Shown piece after piece: positions 1 to 12,300 of a stretch of 64,000 nt of DNA. The stretch comes from Maylandia zebra (lineage: Eukaryota; Chordata; Actinopteri; Cichliformes; Cichlidae). The stretch is taken from contig NC_135169.1 in the NCBI RefSeq assembly GCF_041146795.1, positions 11,679,585 through 11,743,584 of the forward strand, in the 5' to 3' direction. The notes beneath the pieces were generated by a model. That model was not told where the DNA came from and made no database searches. It saw only the letters and a program-made list of their open reading frames with translations. The position numbers and the translations under genes were made by a program. Positions within the stretch are counted from its first letter, which is position 1. Each line of letters begins with the position of its first letter.

Positions 1-98
1 AAAAATGCATAAAAAGATTTATATTTTCAAGAAAAGATAAGCATATTGAAAAATATTCAGTGGGACTGATGACAGATGTTGCCAGTTATTTCCTTTCT

Positions 99-140
99 TT
101 ACTTTTTTGGGTGGTGTGTGACCTCAACATAAATCAGACT
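99..140 (-). pseudogene. Decayed third tail exon of gene A
   Basis: The minus strand reads SLIYVEVTHHPKK then a TAA stop at 101-99, aligned with gene B's exon 45731-45793 (SLMYAEVKQPKK). LIYVEV still looks like an ITIM. The acceptor region is now a long T run followed by AATATGAG. Splicing there would put a TGA directly after the junction, so this exon probably no longer codes in frame. A SINE and other repeats have expanded the intron in front of it to about 3.2 kb. Confidence 0.45.
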
Positions 141-463
141 CATATTAAAAAAAAAAAAAAAAAAGTCAGATTTTTTTCATCCAAAATGTGATACAGAGCT
201 GTTGAATTAATAGACAGATTCAGAGGTGGACTAAAACTATTTTTAAGACACTGAAAAGAAAATCAGCTTTTTGTCACTGACACCGCAGCTAATGCATGCT
301 TATTGATTTTATATATAAGATAAAACAATGTAACAAAAGATTTCTTTGTTGTAAAAATAATTCTCAGCAATAAATATTATACCATTGTGAATCCTGTTTA
401 TTTCTCCTTTAATGGTGTCACATTTGTAAGGAAAATGTATTTGTGAGTTGAGCAGCAGCAGAG

Positions 464-772
464 CTGGGGTGGCTGTAGCTCAGGTGGTGGAGCGGGTCAC
501 CTACTCACCGGAAGGTTGGTGGTTTGATCCCAGGCTCCTTTAGTCTACATGCCAAATATCCTTGGGCAAGATATTAACCCCATTTTGCCCTCTGATGCAT
601 CCATCGGAGTGTGAATGCGAGTGAATGTTTGATAGAAACACTAAAAACCTTAGATAACGCGCTTGTATGATTGGGTTAGAATGCAGCTTAGAATGCACGA
701 GTTGTATAAAGTGCTTTGAGTGCTCAGTGAGAGTAGAAAAGTGCTATATAAGAACCAGTCCATTTACCATTT
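464..772 (+). mobile_element. tRNA-derived SINE
   Basis: The head looks like a tRNA with an A box (GTAGCTCAGGTGG) and a B box (GGTTTGATCCC). The body contains CTTGGGCAAGATA and the tail GCTATATAAGAACCAGTCCA. These are features of fish tRNA SINEs (AFC-like). It lies inside a gene A intron. Confidence 0.7.
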
Positions 773-832
773 AGTTGAGTATGTGGCCTGCGTCCATGAA
801 AAAAATCCATGCCAAATGTTCTCTGCCAGTGT

Positions 833-1009
833 AATGGTAAATGGACTGACTCTTATATAGCGCTTTTCTACTCTCCAGGAGTAAGCACTCTTTACAACAT
901 GCCACATAACCCAATCACACCCATTCTCACAAGCACTTTCTCTAAACTCAGTGCTTCCTACATTCATTCACACATTCATACTCCGATGAATGCATCGGAG
1001 AGCAAAGGA
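833..1009 (-). mobile_element. Inverted SINE tail fragment
   Basis: Reverse-orientation copy of the tail of the SINE next to it (TGGTAAATGGACTGACTCTTATATAGCGC). The two tails face each other about 60 bp apart. Confidence 0.65.
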
Positions 1010-1089
1010 TAGGTACTAGTTGCACATTCTAATCTTGATATCTCTCTTCAGTGAAATGACCGCCAATGATGAAAAGACTTGTTTTTCCA

Positions 1090-1690
1090 TTGAGGGAGAG
1101 GTTGCTCCCAAACCGTCATACTAGCTCTACCCTGTCAGTCCAGCATATAGCATAGTGCTCTTAGTGTCTTCTCCACACTTTGACTCTATAATCCATAAGT
1201 AGAATCTTGACTCATTGCTGAACACAACTTTCCTCCATATGTTCAGGTTCTAGGGCACAAGTTGCTGACACCAGTATAAGTGGGCCTGATTGTGAAGAAC
1301 AATTATGGCAGGGCCTCCTGGCAGCTCCACGAGACTGGAGATTTGGTCTGTGAAATTTATTTTGGGTACAATGAGCTATCAGCTATATCATTCTGCAAAC
1401 CTTAACTGCAAATCTGTAGAAGATGTTTCCTGAGTGCTGACAGGGTGAGGAAACGGTCTTCTTGTGGTGTGATCTTTTTGGGAAGACATCCTCCATTACA
1501 AGGATCTTCCTCTTCAATTTGGAGATGGTACCAGGGCCAAATCTGAATAACACTGGAACATTTTGTGGAACTCCAGCTTGAAGTTGACCTATTGCATGGG
1601 CAATATCAGTCAAATGGTATCTGCACCAAGCATGTCACAACTGACAGCTGTAGCAGTCTATCCTCACAGGCGCTACTAATCAGGCCCCAC
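1090..1690 (-). mobile_element. Degenerate Tc1/mariner-type transposase fragment
   Basis: The minus-strand reading AHAIGQLQAGVPQNV followed by TISKLKRK resembles the helix-turn-helix start of a Tc1/mariner-like transposase. The rest is frame-broken and no terminal repeats were found. The family assignment is from memory of the motif only. Confidence 0.4.
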
Positions 1691-1876
1691 TCAGTCACCG
1701 GACTGCCAGCCCCTGTAGTAGTTTTTCATGGGCACAACCAGCATACTCAGCTTTATTGCTCAAATGCAATTTCCTTACAAATGTGGTACCATCTAAGGGA
1801 CCATTTAGCAGACTTAATTGCCAAGAAGCCTTTTACAACAAAAAATAATCAACCACATAAAAACGTCCTCTTTTTT

Positions 1877-1879
<3 letters not shown>

Positions 1880-1912
<33 letters not shown>
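1880..1912. repeat. (AT)n microsatellite
   Basis: A simple AT run adjoining the hAT relic, possibly grown from the AT-rich target. Confidence 0.9.
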
Positions 1913-1915
<3 letters not shown>

Positions 1916-2909
1916 GGGTGCAACGATACTCGTATCAATATTGAACCATTCGATACAGTGCTTTCGGTTCGGTACGCATATGTATCGAACAATACAAAAT
2001 TTGTAATTTATTTCATCAACTTTCCTTCTGACGATGCTGTCTGTGTTGAGCGTTCAGTGGATCTGCGCTCGACAGTGCAGCCTAGGCAGAGCAGTCGAAT
2101 GCAGATTCACTGAGCGCAGGGCAAGCTAGCGAGACAGAAGTTAAGCTCTCCTTGCAACATGGCAAATTGAACCTCCCCCACCCTCATTCAGATGTGGGTT
2201 TGGAACTATTTTGGTTTTCATGTGAAGCATGACCCTGAAGGTAAGCGTGTCATGGACTAAAGTAAAACAGTATGTCGGATGTGCCACGCAATGCTCAATT
2301 ACATGGGTGGGAACTAGTGTGTTAGCGCAGTTAGCTCGTTAACGTGTTGGCCGTCCAGCCCCATGCACGGGGCGATCAGGGGTAGCTCGTTAACGGAGAT
2401 TTGCCGTGTTGTGGCGTTAACGTCATTTCAGATTAACGCTGACAGCACTAGTGGGAACACAACGCATATGACTGCACATTTACGCCGACATCATCCTAGT
2501 GCAAAGACAAGTGGAAGCAGACAAAAACAACAAGCAGCATGCTACAAACTTTACCCGAGTCATTTAGACAGCCGTTAGCACATGATTCTCCTGATGGGGA
2601 CCTGATATGTTTAATATGCTGCTGAGAATATAGCCCATAAGAAGCGTATAGTATAGCTTTTATTTTGGAAAGAGCCATTTCTCTGTAATAAACTCTCTTT
2701 TCCAAAGATGAGTGATTCCTCAATCAGATATTTTTTTTTTTTTATTACTTTGTTGTTTCAGCAGCATAAAATTTAAAAACTATACTTTTGAGTTAAAATA
2801 TATACTTATAATTTTAATAAATGACAAATTAAAAAGGCATGAACAATTTTTTTTTTGTATCGAAAAAATATCGAACCGTGACACCAAAGTATCGAACCGA
2901 ACCGAATTT

Positions 2910-2911
<2 letters not shown>
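1913..2911 (+). mobile_element. hAT-type relic, copy 1
   Basis: Begins TAGGGGTGCAACGATAC, the terminus also seen in copy 2 (11810-13534). Inside, fragments read as a BED zinc finger: [15 protein letters not shown], then about 240 bp later [18 protein letters not shown]. The right terminus has been replaced by an AT microsatellite. The transposase is mostly deleted. Confidence 0.65.

Positions 2912-2979
<68 letters not shown>
2912..2979. repeat. (AT)n microsatellite
   Basis: About 68 bp of AT dinucleotides overwriting the right end of hAT copy 1. The open frames through it encode only IY repeats and are not genes. Confidence 0.95.
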
Positions 2980-2980
<1 letters not shown>

Positions 2981-3314
2981 CATACAGTATGTATGAGTTC
3001 ATGTACAACCTGAATGGTGGAATATGAATATGGAATATGAATAGAGAGTGAAAACATAGGAAAAAGCAATTTATCTGTCATGCATATATCTAAGAAACAA
3101 ATGGAAAGCAACTATAAATCACAAATTGGTTTAAAAATACTGTATATAAAGCAGGCAAATGTAATAATATCCAATATATCCAAATGATCTTCGATGTGTG
3201 CAAGATTCAACTCTGGTAATATTTATTAATCCTATGAAAGTAGCCAAGCTTGGTAACTGCTAAGCTGACCTGAAACTGCATGCAATGCAAACAATGAGAC
3301 TGTTATGACTTTAC

Positions 3315-3374
3315 CTTCATCTCCCACCTTCACCTCTGAGTAAATAGTATGCTCCTGTGATTTATGATGCTTCC
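3315..3374 (-). CDS. Gene A cytoplasmic exon with ITSM-like motif
   Basis: A 60-bp phase 1-1 exon, the same length as its gene B paralogue. It encodes [25 protein letters not shown] fits T-x-Y-x-x-V, the switch-motif pattern recognised by SAP-type SH2 proteins, whereas the gene B copy has VIYSEV (a plain ITIM). The donor is GTAAAG. Confidence 0.72.
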
Positions 3375-6300
3375 CTGTTTAGATAATCATATGAAAAACT
3401 TTAATAATTTGAACTTTCTCAATTATGAAAAATTATATATTCATGTTCAATGTTTTTTTACATACTCACTCTTTTTTCCAACATGTTTAAGCTGAATTAC
3501 AGAGTATGTAATATCTTGTATTTCACCTGCACCTGAAATGCCAACATATCACACAGAATTAGTTTCCTTAAATTAAAAAAACAAAAATAAAAATACTAAC
3601 AACAAGAAAATAGCTTTATTTGTAACTACTGTATATATTAAATCATCTCCAGTTTTTTTCCCACATGGGTTACTGATTCATAGAGCTTAGCAGTACCTAA
3701 ATTAAAAAAAATAAAATAAAATAAAATAACAAGCCAAGAGTTATTTTGTGCCAAGCTGATATCAGTTGTTTTTAAAGGTAATTACAAAGATAGAAAATCC
3801 TGAGGCCTTTTTTAGAGATTAATGAAGATTTTAGATTCATACTGTATAAATAAAAATAAATTTTCATCCATTGAAGTCATAATGATGTTGTAGTATGTGT
3901 AATTAATATACAACAATAACATTTGTAGATTCTTTCAATCAAGTAATAAAGGATACAATCAGGTATAAAAAAAATCTGGTTTAACTCCGATCTGTTATTG
4001 TCATTTTACTTTAAGTTCAACTGAAAAAGTTTCATTCTCACAGCTTTTGATTTTTAAATATATATTTTAAATAACATTCTTTTGAAAACAGATGACCAAA
4101 AACTGAAGCAAAGAATTACAGTTAGGGTAAATGAAAACTTAAAGAAGAACTGACCATGGTCAAGACAGTTGTGTTTGTGAATTTCACTCTGGTTGACTAC
4201 ATGATTGGTGGTGGTCATTGGACTGTATGGCATAATAAAAACATAACAATTACATGCAAAAAGTCTGATAAACGCATGCACTGCAGGTTAATAAATATAT
4301 TTACTACAATAAAAAAATACCAACCTGATGAAGCCTGAATCTGTAAAAAAGACAATTGTTTCGCTGTTAATGTAAATACAATTCCCTGTTATAAATGTCA
4401 CAGTTATCGTTACATTTAAATTTTGAAATTTGAATCAAGGAAAAGGTCTCACCCTTTTTTTTTCTATAGTGATAAAACGAGATTAGGACAATAATAAAGA
4501 CAGAGATTCCACAAGCCAATCCAACAATCAACCACACAGGCAAAGAAGAGCTTTCAGGACATAACACACCTACTGCAAAGATAATTGCAAAAGTAGAATC
4601 AAATGACTTCAAACTTCAAAACACCCAAAATTCTTTATGGACAGCACATCACTTTATTCTTTATGATGACTGTACTTAATGATAATCATGCTAGTTCTCA
4701 AATATCAAAATGGTTTACAAAAAAACATGCGTCACATGTCTTGATCCTGCTCACCTTTAACTGACATCCAGCTCTGTGCTGACTCTCTTCCTGAGTACTG
4801 ACACTTGTAGAAACCTTCATCAGACTTTGACACTGCAGAGATCTTCAGCTCCCCTCGGGTATCATTTTGAATAAGTTTGTCATTGTGATAGAAAAACACA
4901 TTGGAAAGTATTTGTTGTGTTCTCAAACTGCAGCTCAGACTAACAGAAGCTCCCTCAGTCACAGGATGAACAGGACTCACCAGGATAGGACCATTACCAT
5001 CATCTGTGAAACAATCACACACAATTGTTTCAGTCACATCAGCTGGTGCACACTTTTAGAAAAAAAAAAAAAAGAAGACATATAATATAGTAAGAGATAA
5101 GAATAGATTGCACAAATGCTACAAATGGCTTTTAAAATCAATCTCTGATTTCCAATCCTGAATATTTAAAAACTATTTTCACAAACCAGTACAAATTAAT
5201 TGGGTTAGGTTATAATAGTAGTTTTTAATAGTTAAAATAGTTGCGAGTGTGTTAACCCTTTGAGGTCCACACCAAGAAAAAAAGCAATGGAAAAACATTT
5301 TTCTTTGCATTTCTTATTGACTTGGGTGAGTAATAACCACAATCAATATTTTTTTTCAATAGACCCTGTAGTTTTTCACCACACTGTGGTTGAAGGTGGA
5401 TGGTATCATGAGTGTCATGCCACAGGACCATGTGATTTTTAGCCATATAATTGTTTAGCGTCCATATAGTACTTATTAAACATGAAATTATAATTTTGAC
5501 TACTTAGAAAAATTAATTTACCAGTTACTGTACTTTGGTTAAAGGGTAATTAGTTGTGATATTTGTGATTTCCACATGTTATTCTTGATTTTTACAGTAT
5601 TTACTAATATTAACTCAGGAAGTTACAAAAATTACTTACTGAGGAAATTATTTCAGCATATTCTTGCTGTGCTAACACTTAATGGGATTTATCAACAGCA
5701 ATGGATAAACAAAATGGGTCTAGTGGTCTGATATTATGGCAAATAATGAATATAATAACATTAAGTTTTGTTAGCATTAGCACCATAAAGTGACAAATCA
5801 GCTGTTTGGTTGGGCAATCATGTTTAAATGATTAAACATTTAATTTCACATTTTTAATGCTGTCAAGTGACATACATCTGTTTAGTAAGTCCTCTAACAC
5901 TATCATATATCAAAAAATTATATCTTCCTTCCTTAGTTTCATCAAAAACACTCAAAATATGTTGGATGATTTTTTGTTTCTGACTTCCTGGTTGGGAGAG
6001 CGATAAGAAGAGCCAACCGTTTACATTCACAGTGTCTTCTGGTGGATTTTTTGGCATTACAGATGTAAACCAATTGGTAGAAAAGATTCAATAAGGTAGG
6101 TCAATTTCAGTGAAAGCCTCCGTTAGATATAGGGCCTGAAAATGTACTCTACCAGTTGGTTGAGCAAAACTCTAAAGGTTAAGAGAGGTTTTATAAATAC
6201 TTTGTTAATTGTAAGTCATGGTTAAAGATATTTTAAATCAGGGGTGTCAAACTCAAATACACAGTGGGCCAAAATTCAAAACTGGAACAAAGTCGCGGGC

Positions 6301-9300
6301 TAACATTAATATTTATTTTAAAAAAAAATCTTCCTCCAGATATAGGAATGAATCTTTTCTTATGGACTCAAATAAGTTTTGCTGGAAAACTGAATATGGA
6401 ACAAGCAAAGCTTAATACCAAACAATATATATATTAGCTGTTTAATACCAGTAGGCCAGCTCTAATAGTAATTTGGTATGGCTTCGCGGGCCAAATGTAA
6501 TTAGGCTGCGGGCCAAATTTGGCCCGCGGGCCAGAGTTTGACACCTATGTTTTAAATCATAACACTAGATGTACCAAGTGATGCACTGTCATTTACGCCA
6601 GAATTTAAAGCTAAACACACATGTAAGAGCTATATTAAAACAGATATTGTTGCTGTTTTATGATCATAATCGCTGATTAAATAGAAGCTAAAAAGGAAGT
6701 CACAATACATACAAAAAGGAGAAAATTGTGTGAGAATTGCTGCACTAAAATGGCGTTATATTAATCTACAGATTTACTAACGTGTTAGAGTAGTATTTTG
6801 AGAATTTTGATTTCATATGCATTATGGCCATTGAATACTGGTATTTCTAGATTTTAAGGAAGTAACATTTTTGTTTTACACAGACAAAGATTTTGATACT
6901 CTGGGCTGACAGACTCTGCTTTTTCCTCCAGGAGCACCCACCCCTACCCGGTGGAGCTCAAGTTGTCTTCAGCTTGTCCTGACCGCCCATGCCAGTCTTG
7001 TCCCTCACCGGGAAAGCAGTCAGTTTTGTCAGTTCTCAGGCGAAGAATAAAGTTGGAGTGAGAAGTGAGGTCTCTTATGTCATGTTTGTTTACCTCCACA
7101 TTACTATAAAATAATTTTTACAGCTGTTTTTAGGATCTTTAGGCCTTTAGGATCACGAATGTCAATTAAAAAAAAAAAATACAAAATCTGACGTTACAGA
7201 AAACATAAATGGGTCAATGTTGTTGCCAATCATTCAGCCAACTTAGGACCTAATGAAAATAATAACCAAAGACTTCTTGAAATGTAGTTTATAGAATATG
7301 TCTATGAAGGTTCTCAGTCATCCAGGTCATCGTAGTCTAAGCTTGGAAAGAAAAGCGTCTGGACTTCTTTAAGTTGCTTGAAGACATGGGATGGTGGGAC
7401 TCTCCACCATTTGACCCTAGAACTGTAGAAGCTTCTCGGATGACAGGTGAAACGTCTTGTGGAGATCAGAGAAATATTTTACTGCTATTATTCATAGTCA
7501 TCATCATTACCATTGCATTAATAACATTAATAATATAATCTACAGCATTGATATTGTATTCAGATGTTTAAACATATTGGCACCCAAATAGCCTTTATTA
7601 CAGGTGCAGTTATAACCACTTTAAACTGTTGAGTTAAATCTATAATCTTAAATGCTTTGGAATGCTTTTTATAATCTTAAATGTTTATATGTAGATTACA
7701 TTGCATTATAAAAGAAAGGCCTAACTGAGTACACTCTGTGCCAAAGTAGACAGGAAGCGCAGGCTTTTGCAGAGCGTGCTTGTGAAGGTGAAACTAAAGC
7801 AGAGTCTAAGTGTAAGTTACTTTGAGGAGCTGTTGGGAGGATGCTATTTGAATAACCAGGTTATTCATTATTGTCTTTTATTCATTTATATCTTTTGATT
7901 AAGCTTTTAGTAGAGGTTCTTGATTAAAACATTTATTCAACATATTACAGATATAGTTTCAGTTAGGTTATTATGCACATGAGAATTGGCCTCTCTTCTC
8001 ATACAGTGGGGCAAAAAAGTATTTAGTCAGCCACCGATTGTGCAAGTTCCCCCACTTAAAATGATGACAGAGGTCAGTAATTTGCACCAGAGGTACACTT
8101 CAACTGTGAGAGACAGAATGTGAAAAAAAAATCCATGAATTCACATGGTAGGATTTGTAAAGAATTTATCCGTAAATCAGGGTGGCAAATAAGTATTTGG
8201 TCACCTCAAACATGGAAAATCTCTGGCTCTCACAGACCTGTAACGTCCTCTGTAAGACACTTTTCTGTCCCCCACTCGTTACCTGTATGAATGGCACCTG
8301 TTTGAACTCATCATCTGTATAAAAGACACCTGTCCACAGCCTCAAACAGTCAGACTCCAAACTCCGCCATGGCCAAGACCAAAGAGCTCTCGAAGGACAC
8401 CAGGAAAAGTATTGTAGACCTGCACCAGACTGGGAAGAGTGAATCTACAATAGGCAAGCAGCTTGGTGTGAAGAAATCAACTGTGGGAGCAATCATCAGA
8501 AAATGGAAGACATACAAGACCACTGATAATCTCCCACGATCTGGGGCTCCACGCAAGATCTCATCCCGTGGGGTCAAAATGATCATGAGAACGGTGAGCA
8601 AAGATCCCAGAACCACACGGGGGGACCTGGTGAATGACCTGCAGAGAGCTGGGACCAAAGTAACAAAGGTCACCATCAGTAACACACTACAACGGCAGGG
8701 AATCAAATCCCGCAGTGCCAGACGTGTTCCGCTGCTGAAGCCAGTGCATGTCCAGGCCCGTCTGAAGTTTGCCAGAGAGCACATGGATGATACAGCAGAG
8801 GATTGGGAGAATGTCATGTGGTCAGATGAAACCAAAGTAGAACTTTTTGGTATAAACTCAACTCGTCGTGTTTGGAGGAAGAAGAATACTGAGTTGCATC
8901 CCAAGAACACCATACCTACTGTGAAGCATGGGGGTGGAAACATCATGCTATGGGGCTGTTTTTCTGCCAAGGGGACAGGACGACTGATCCGTGTTAAGGA
9001 CAGAATGAATGGGGCCATGTATCGTGAGATTTTGAGCCAAAACCTCCTTCCATCAGTGAGAACTTTGAAGATGAAACGCGGCTGGGTCTTCCAACATGAC
9101 AATGATCCAAAACACACTGCCCGGGCAACAAAGGAGTGGCTCCGTAAGAAGCATTTGAAAGTCCTGGATTGGCCTAGCCAGTCTCCAGACCTCAACCCCA
9201 TAGAAAATCTGTGGCGGGAGTTGAAAGTCCGTGTTGCTTGGCGACAGCCCCAAAACATCACTTCTCTCGAGAAGATCTGCATGGAGGAATGGGCCAAAAT

Positions 9301-12300
9301 ACCAGCTACTGTGTGTGCAAACCTGGTAAAGACCTATAGTAAACGTTTGACCTCTGTTATTGCCAACAAAGGTTATGTTACAAAGTATTGAGTTGTATTT
9401 TTGTTATTGATCAAATACTTATTTGCCACCCTGATTTACGAATAAATTCTTTACAAATCCTACCATGTGAATTCATGGACTTTTTTTTTCACATTCTGTC
9501 TCTCACAGTTGACGTGTACCTCTGGTGCAAATTACTGACCTCTGTCATCATTTTAGGTGGGGGAACTTGCACAATCGGTGGCTGACTAAATACTTTTTTG
9601 CCCCACTGTAAGACAAAGTTCGTGTGAGGTCGAGCCACACACACCCACACAGTAGATGGACTCATTTATAGGTGAAAGTTTAATTATAGTTTGCTTGTGA
9701 CTGCAAAATTGTGCCTGCAAAAGAACAGTTTGTTGCAGAATGTGTGCCTGATGTTCCAGATGATAAGTGGGCGTCCGGCAGCGACAGGAAGCACCTGCCG
9801 CGGAGACGGAGGTGATGTTCTTTTTTATTGTGTCAAAAGTCGTCACCAGAACATTTGTGGTTTTGAAACTTATGCATGTGATGACGCATGAGGGGGCGTC
9901 ATAAATTTCCCTGACGATATAAAAACAATTGCTTGTGTATTGTTAGAGAGAGATCGATGCTGATTGTGTAACAGTGTTCATCTCTCCACGCATGTGTTCA
10001 TTAAAATCTTCGTTTGACCTAACCCTCCTGGATCAGTGTTGTTTCTGTATCCCTCCTCAATATTTTAACCCTTAACAGTCTTCAATCAACTTAAAGAAGT
10101 CTAGAAGCTTTTCTTTCCAAGCTCCTTAGTTTATAGAAATTATTTTGTTTTTGTTTTTTTTTGTTTTTTGATTAAAAAAAAAAAAAAACAGTGGACCTAA
10201 ATAAACATACTTTAGAGTTTAAATAAAAAGAATTACAATTATTTTTTTAAATGTATATTTTAAGCTAAAGTAATTTTAAAAGACGGAGTCATTTAAAGTG
10301 GAAAAAAAATATTACTGTACAATATTTTTACAGCAGTTTTTGGGAAGGTCACATTTTTTTGTTTATAGGGTAAAAAGAGTCAGATTTTTTAAGGAAACAT
10401 GTCTTTGCTTACAAAAAATGCTGTGAAACATATATTATGTAACCTTATTATTAAGTAAGACTAAACCATTTAAATTCGGGTTTTTATATGACATGCTAAA
10501 GGGCTGAAAAGTTGTGTAAAAATGGTGAATGAAACATTATTGTATGTTAAAAGATGAAAAAATCTTGAAAATGTAAAATCTGGCACTGGCTAAAATTTGG
10601 ATGTAATTTGTTTCAATCAATAAAATTACTTTGTAGATATAACTAAAACTGCCATTTTGTCATGCAGAATTCTGTTACATTCAGAGGGAAAATTGGATAA
10701 ATATTCACAATATGTGTCTTCTAAATGGTTGAAATGAAAAAAAAAAAGCAGTTAAGGAAATGTGTGTAAAAACATACCATGAACAGTGATGTTGACTGCA
10801 CTGCTGAACTCTCCTGATCCAGACTCACACCAGTACACTGCAATATCTGACTTTGATGGGTTGATGTCACATGTGGATCCAGTCATTCTGCTACAGTCAG
10901 AGAGTCGGCCGTCCTCAGAGAACTTTCTCACTCTCCACTCAGCGAACTTTCCCTCACAGGTCAGTGAGACAGAGTCAGAGGTGAAGTGTTGCACTCTGTC
11001 AGGACTCACTGTGAGAGACGCTGCTGAATGAACATCTGGAAACAACATGCAGTGAAGACACAAAGCTCACAGATGTTAGGATTCAAAATATCGTGATGAA
11101 AATGTACTTTGTTTATCCAAATCCTATGTAAGAAATAATGACTATGTAAATAAAATGAATTTAAATATCCAAAATAAAAATACTCATTGCAAAGAAAAAA
11201 CTAATTAAAAAAATAGTTGTTTCCATATTATCACATTATACAAGTGCAAAAATAATGAAAAGAAACAAAATCAGTTTGATCATAAATAAAAATGGAAATA
11301 TTCAGTATACACAGACATTTAATTGTCATTATTGAATTTTAATGAGCTGATATTTGGTGAAAAGAGTTGACATAAAATTGGTTTATTGTGATGATAAACA
11401 GAATCAAACTGACCTGCAGACCAGACAAATTTTGGTTGACTGTGATCAGTGTGATACTCTGGGTCTCCTCTTCCAGCTCCGCACACATATCCTGCTGTGT
11501 GTGTCTGTCCATGAATGATGTAGGAGTTGTTTGCAGTCCCATTGCCATCAGGTAGCAGCTCATAACTGGAGGATTTCTGTGATAGATCAGGAACAGCTTT
11601 ATACCAGTAGAAGCTCCATCCTGCAGACGGATGTTCAACCTCACAGTTCAGAGTTACTGAGGCTCCAGGACTCAGCCATGATGGAGACACAGTGAGGACA
11701 GGACAGGGTTTATCTGTTGAAAAACAATTTTCTCAGAAAACATGTCTAGTAGCATTTCTTAAGACTAAATTCAACTTTTCACCATATATACATACACACA
11801 TATATATACTAGGGGTGCAACGATATTCGTATCGATATTGAACCGTTCGATACAGTGTTTTCGGTTCGGTACGCATATGTATCGAACAATACAAAATTTG
11901 TAATTTATTTCATCAACTTTCCTTCTGACGATGCTGTCTGTGTTGAGCGTTCAGTGAATCTGCGTTCGACTACTCCGCCTAGGCTGCACTGTCGAGCGCA
12001 GATCCACTGAGCGCTCAACACAGACAGCATCGTCAAAAGGAAGAGCGCAGGGCAAGCTAGCGAGACAGAAGTTAAGCTCTCCTTGCAACATGGCAAATTG
12101 AACCTCCCCCACCCTCATTCAGATCTGGCGTTTGGAATTATTTTGGTTTTCATGTGACGTATGACCCTGAAGGTAAGCGAGTCATGGACTAAAGTAAAAC
12201 AGTATGTTGGATGTGCCACGCAATGATCAATTACATGGGTGGGAACTAGTGTGTTAGCGCAGTTAGCTCGTTAACGTGTTGGCCGTCTAGCCCCATGCAC

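Larger units (their letters stand above)
7458..10077 (+). mobile_element. Solo LTR (about 1.0 kb) interrupted by Tc1
   Basis: Begins TGTGGAGATC and ends CCCTTAACA (TG...CA), with GTCT on both sides as a 4-bp duplication. Without the 1,607 bp of Tc1 and its TA it is about 1,013 bp. Promoter-like GATATAAAAAC near 9918 and the poly(A) signal ATTAAA near 10002 suit an LTR read on the plus strand. No internal retroviral coding remains. Confidence 0.7.
7305..10131. repeat. Foldback repeat split by nested insertions
   Basis: 7305-7457 and 10078-10131 are the two parts of one repeat. CTTGGAAAGAAAAGCGTCTGG on the left is inverted as AGAAGCTTTTCTTTCCAAG on the right, so the original element was a partial palindrome. 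Everything between is later insertion. Confidence 0.6.

Noticed and set aside
464-540. A genuine tRNA gene
   Set aside because: The tRNA-like A and B boxes belong to a SINE with a fish SINE body and tail; no intact cloverleaf was convincing.
1565-3111. Open frames on both strands with long IY or YI repeats
   Set aside because: They are translations of AT microsatellites; no domain and no splice context.
8350-9297. 315-residue minus-strand frame opposite the Tc1 transposase
   Set aside because: Shadow of the transposase; its complement has the DDE motifs and this frame has no recognisable domain.
10786-11031. Plus-strand frames opposite the Ig exons (also at 4867, 22385, 47339)
   Set aside because: Mirror images of conserved minus-strand Ig exons.
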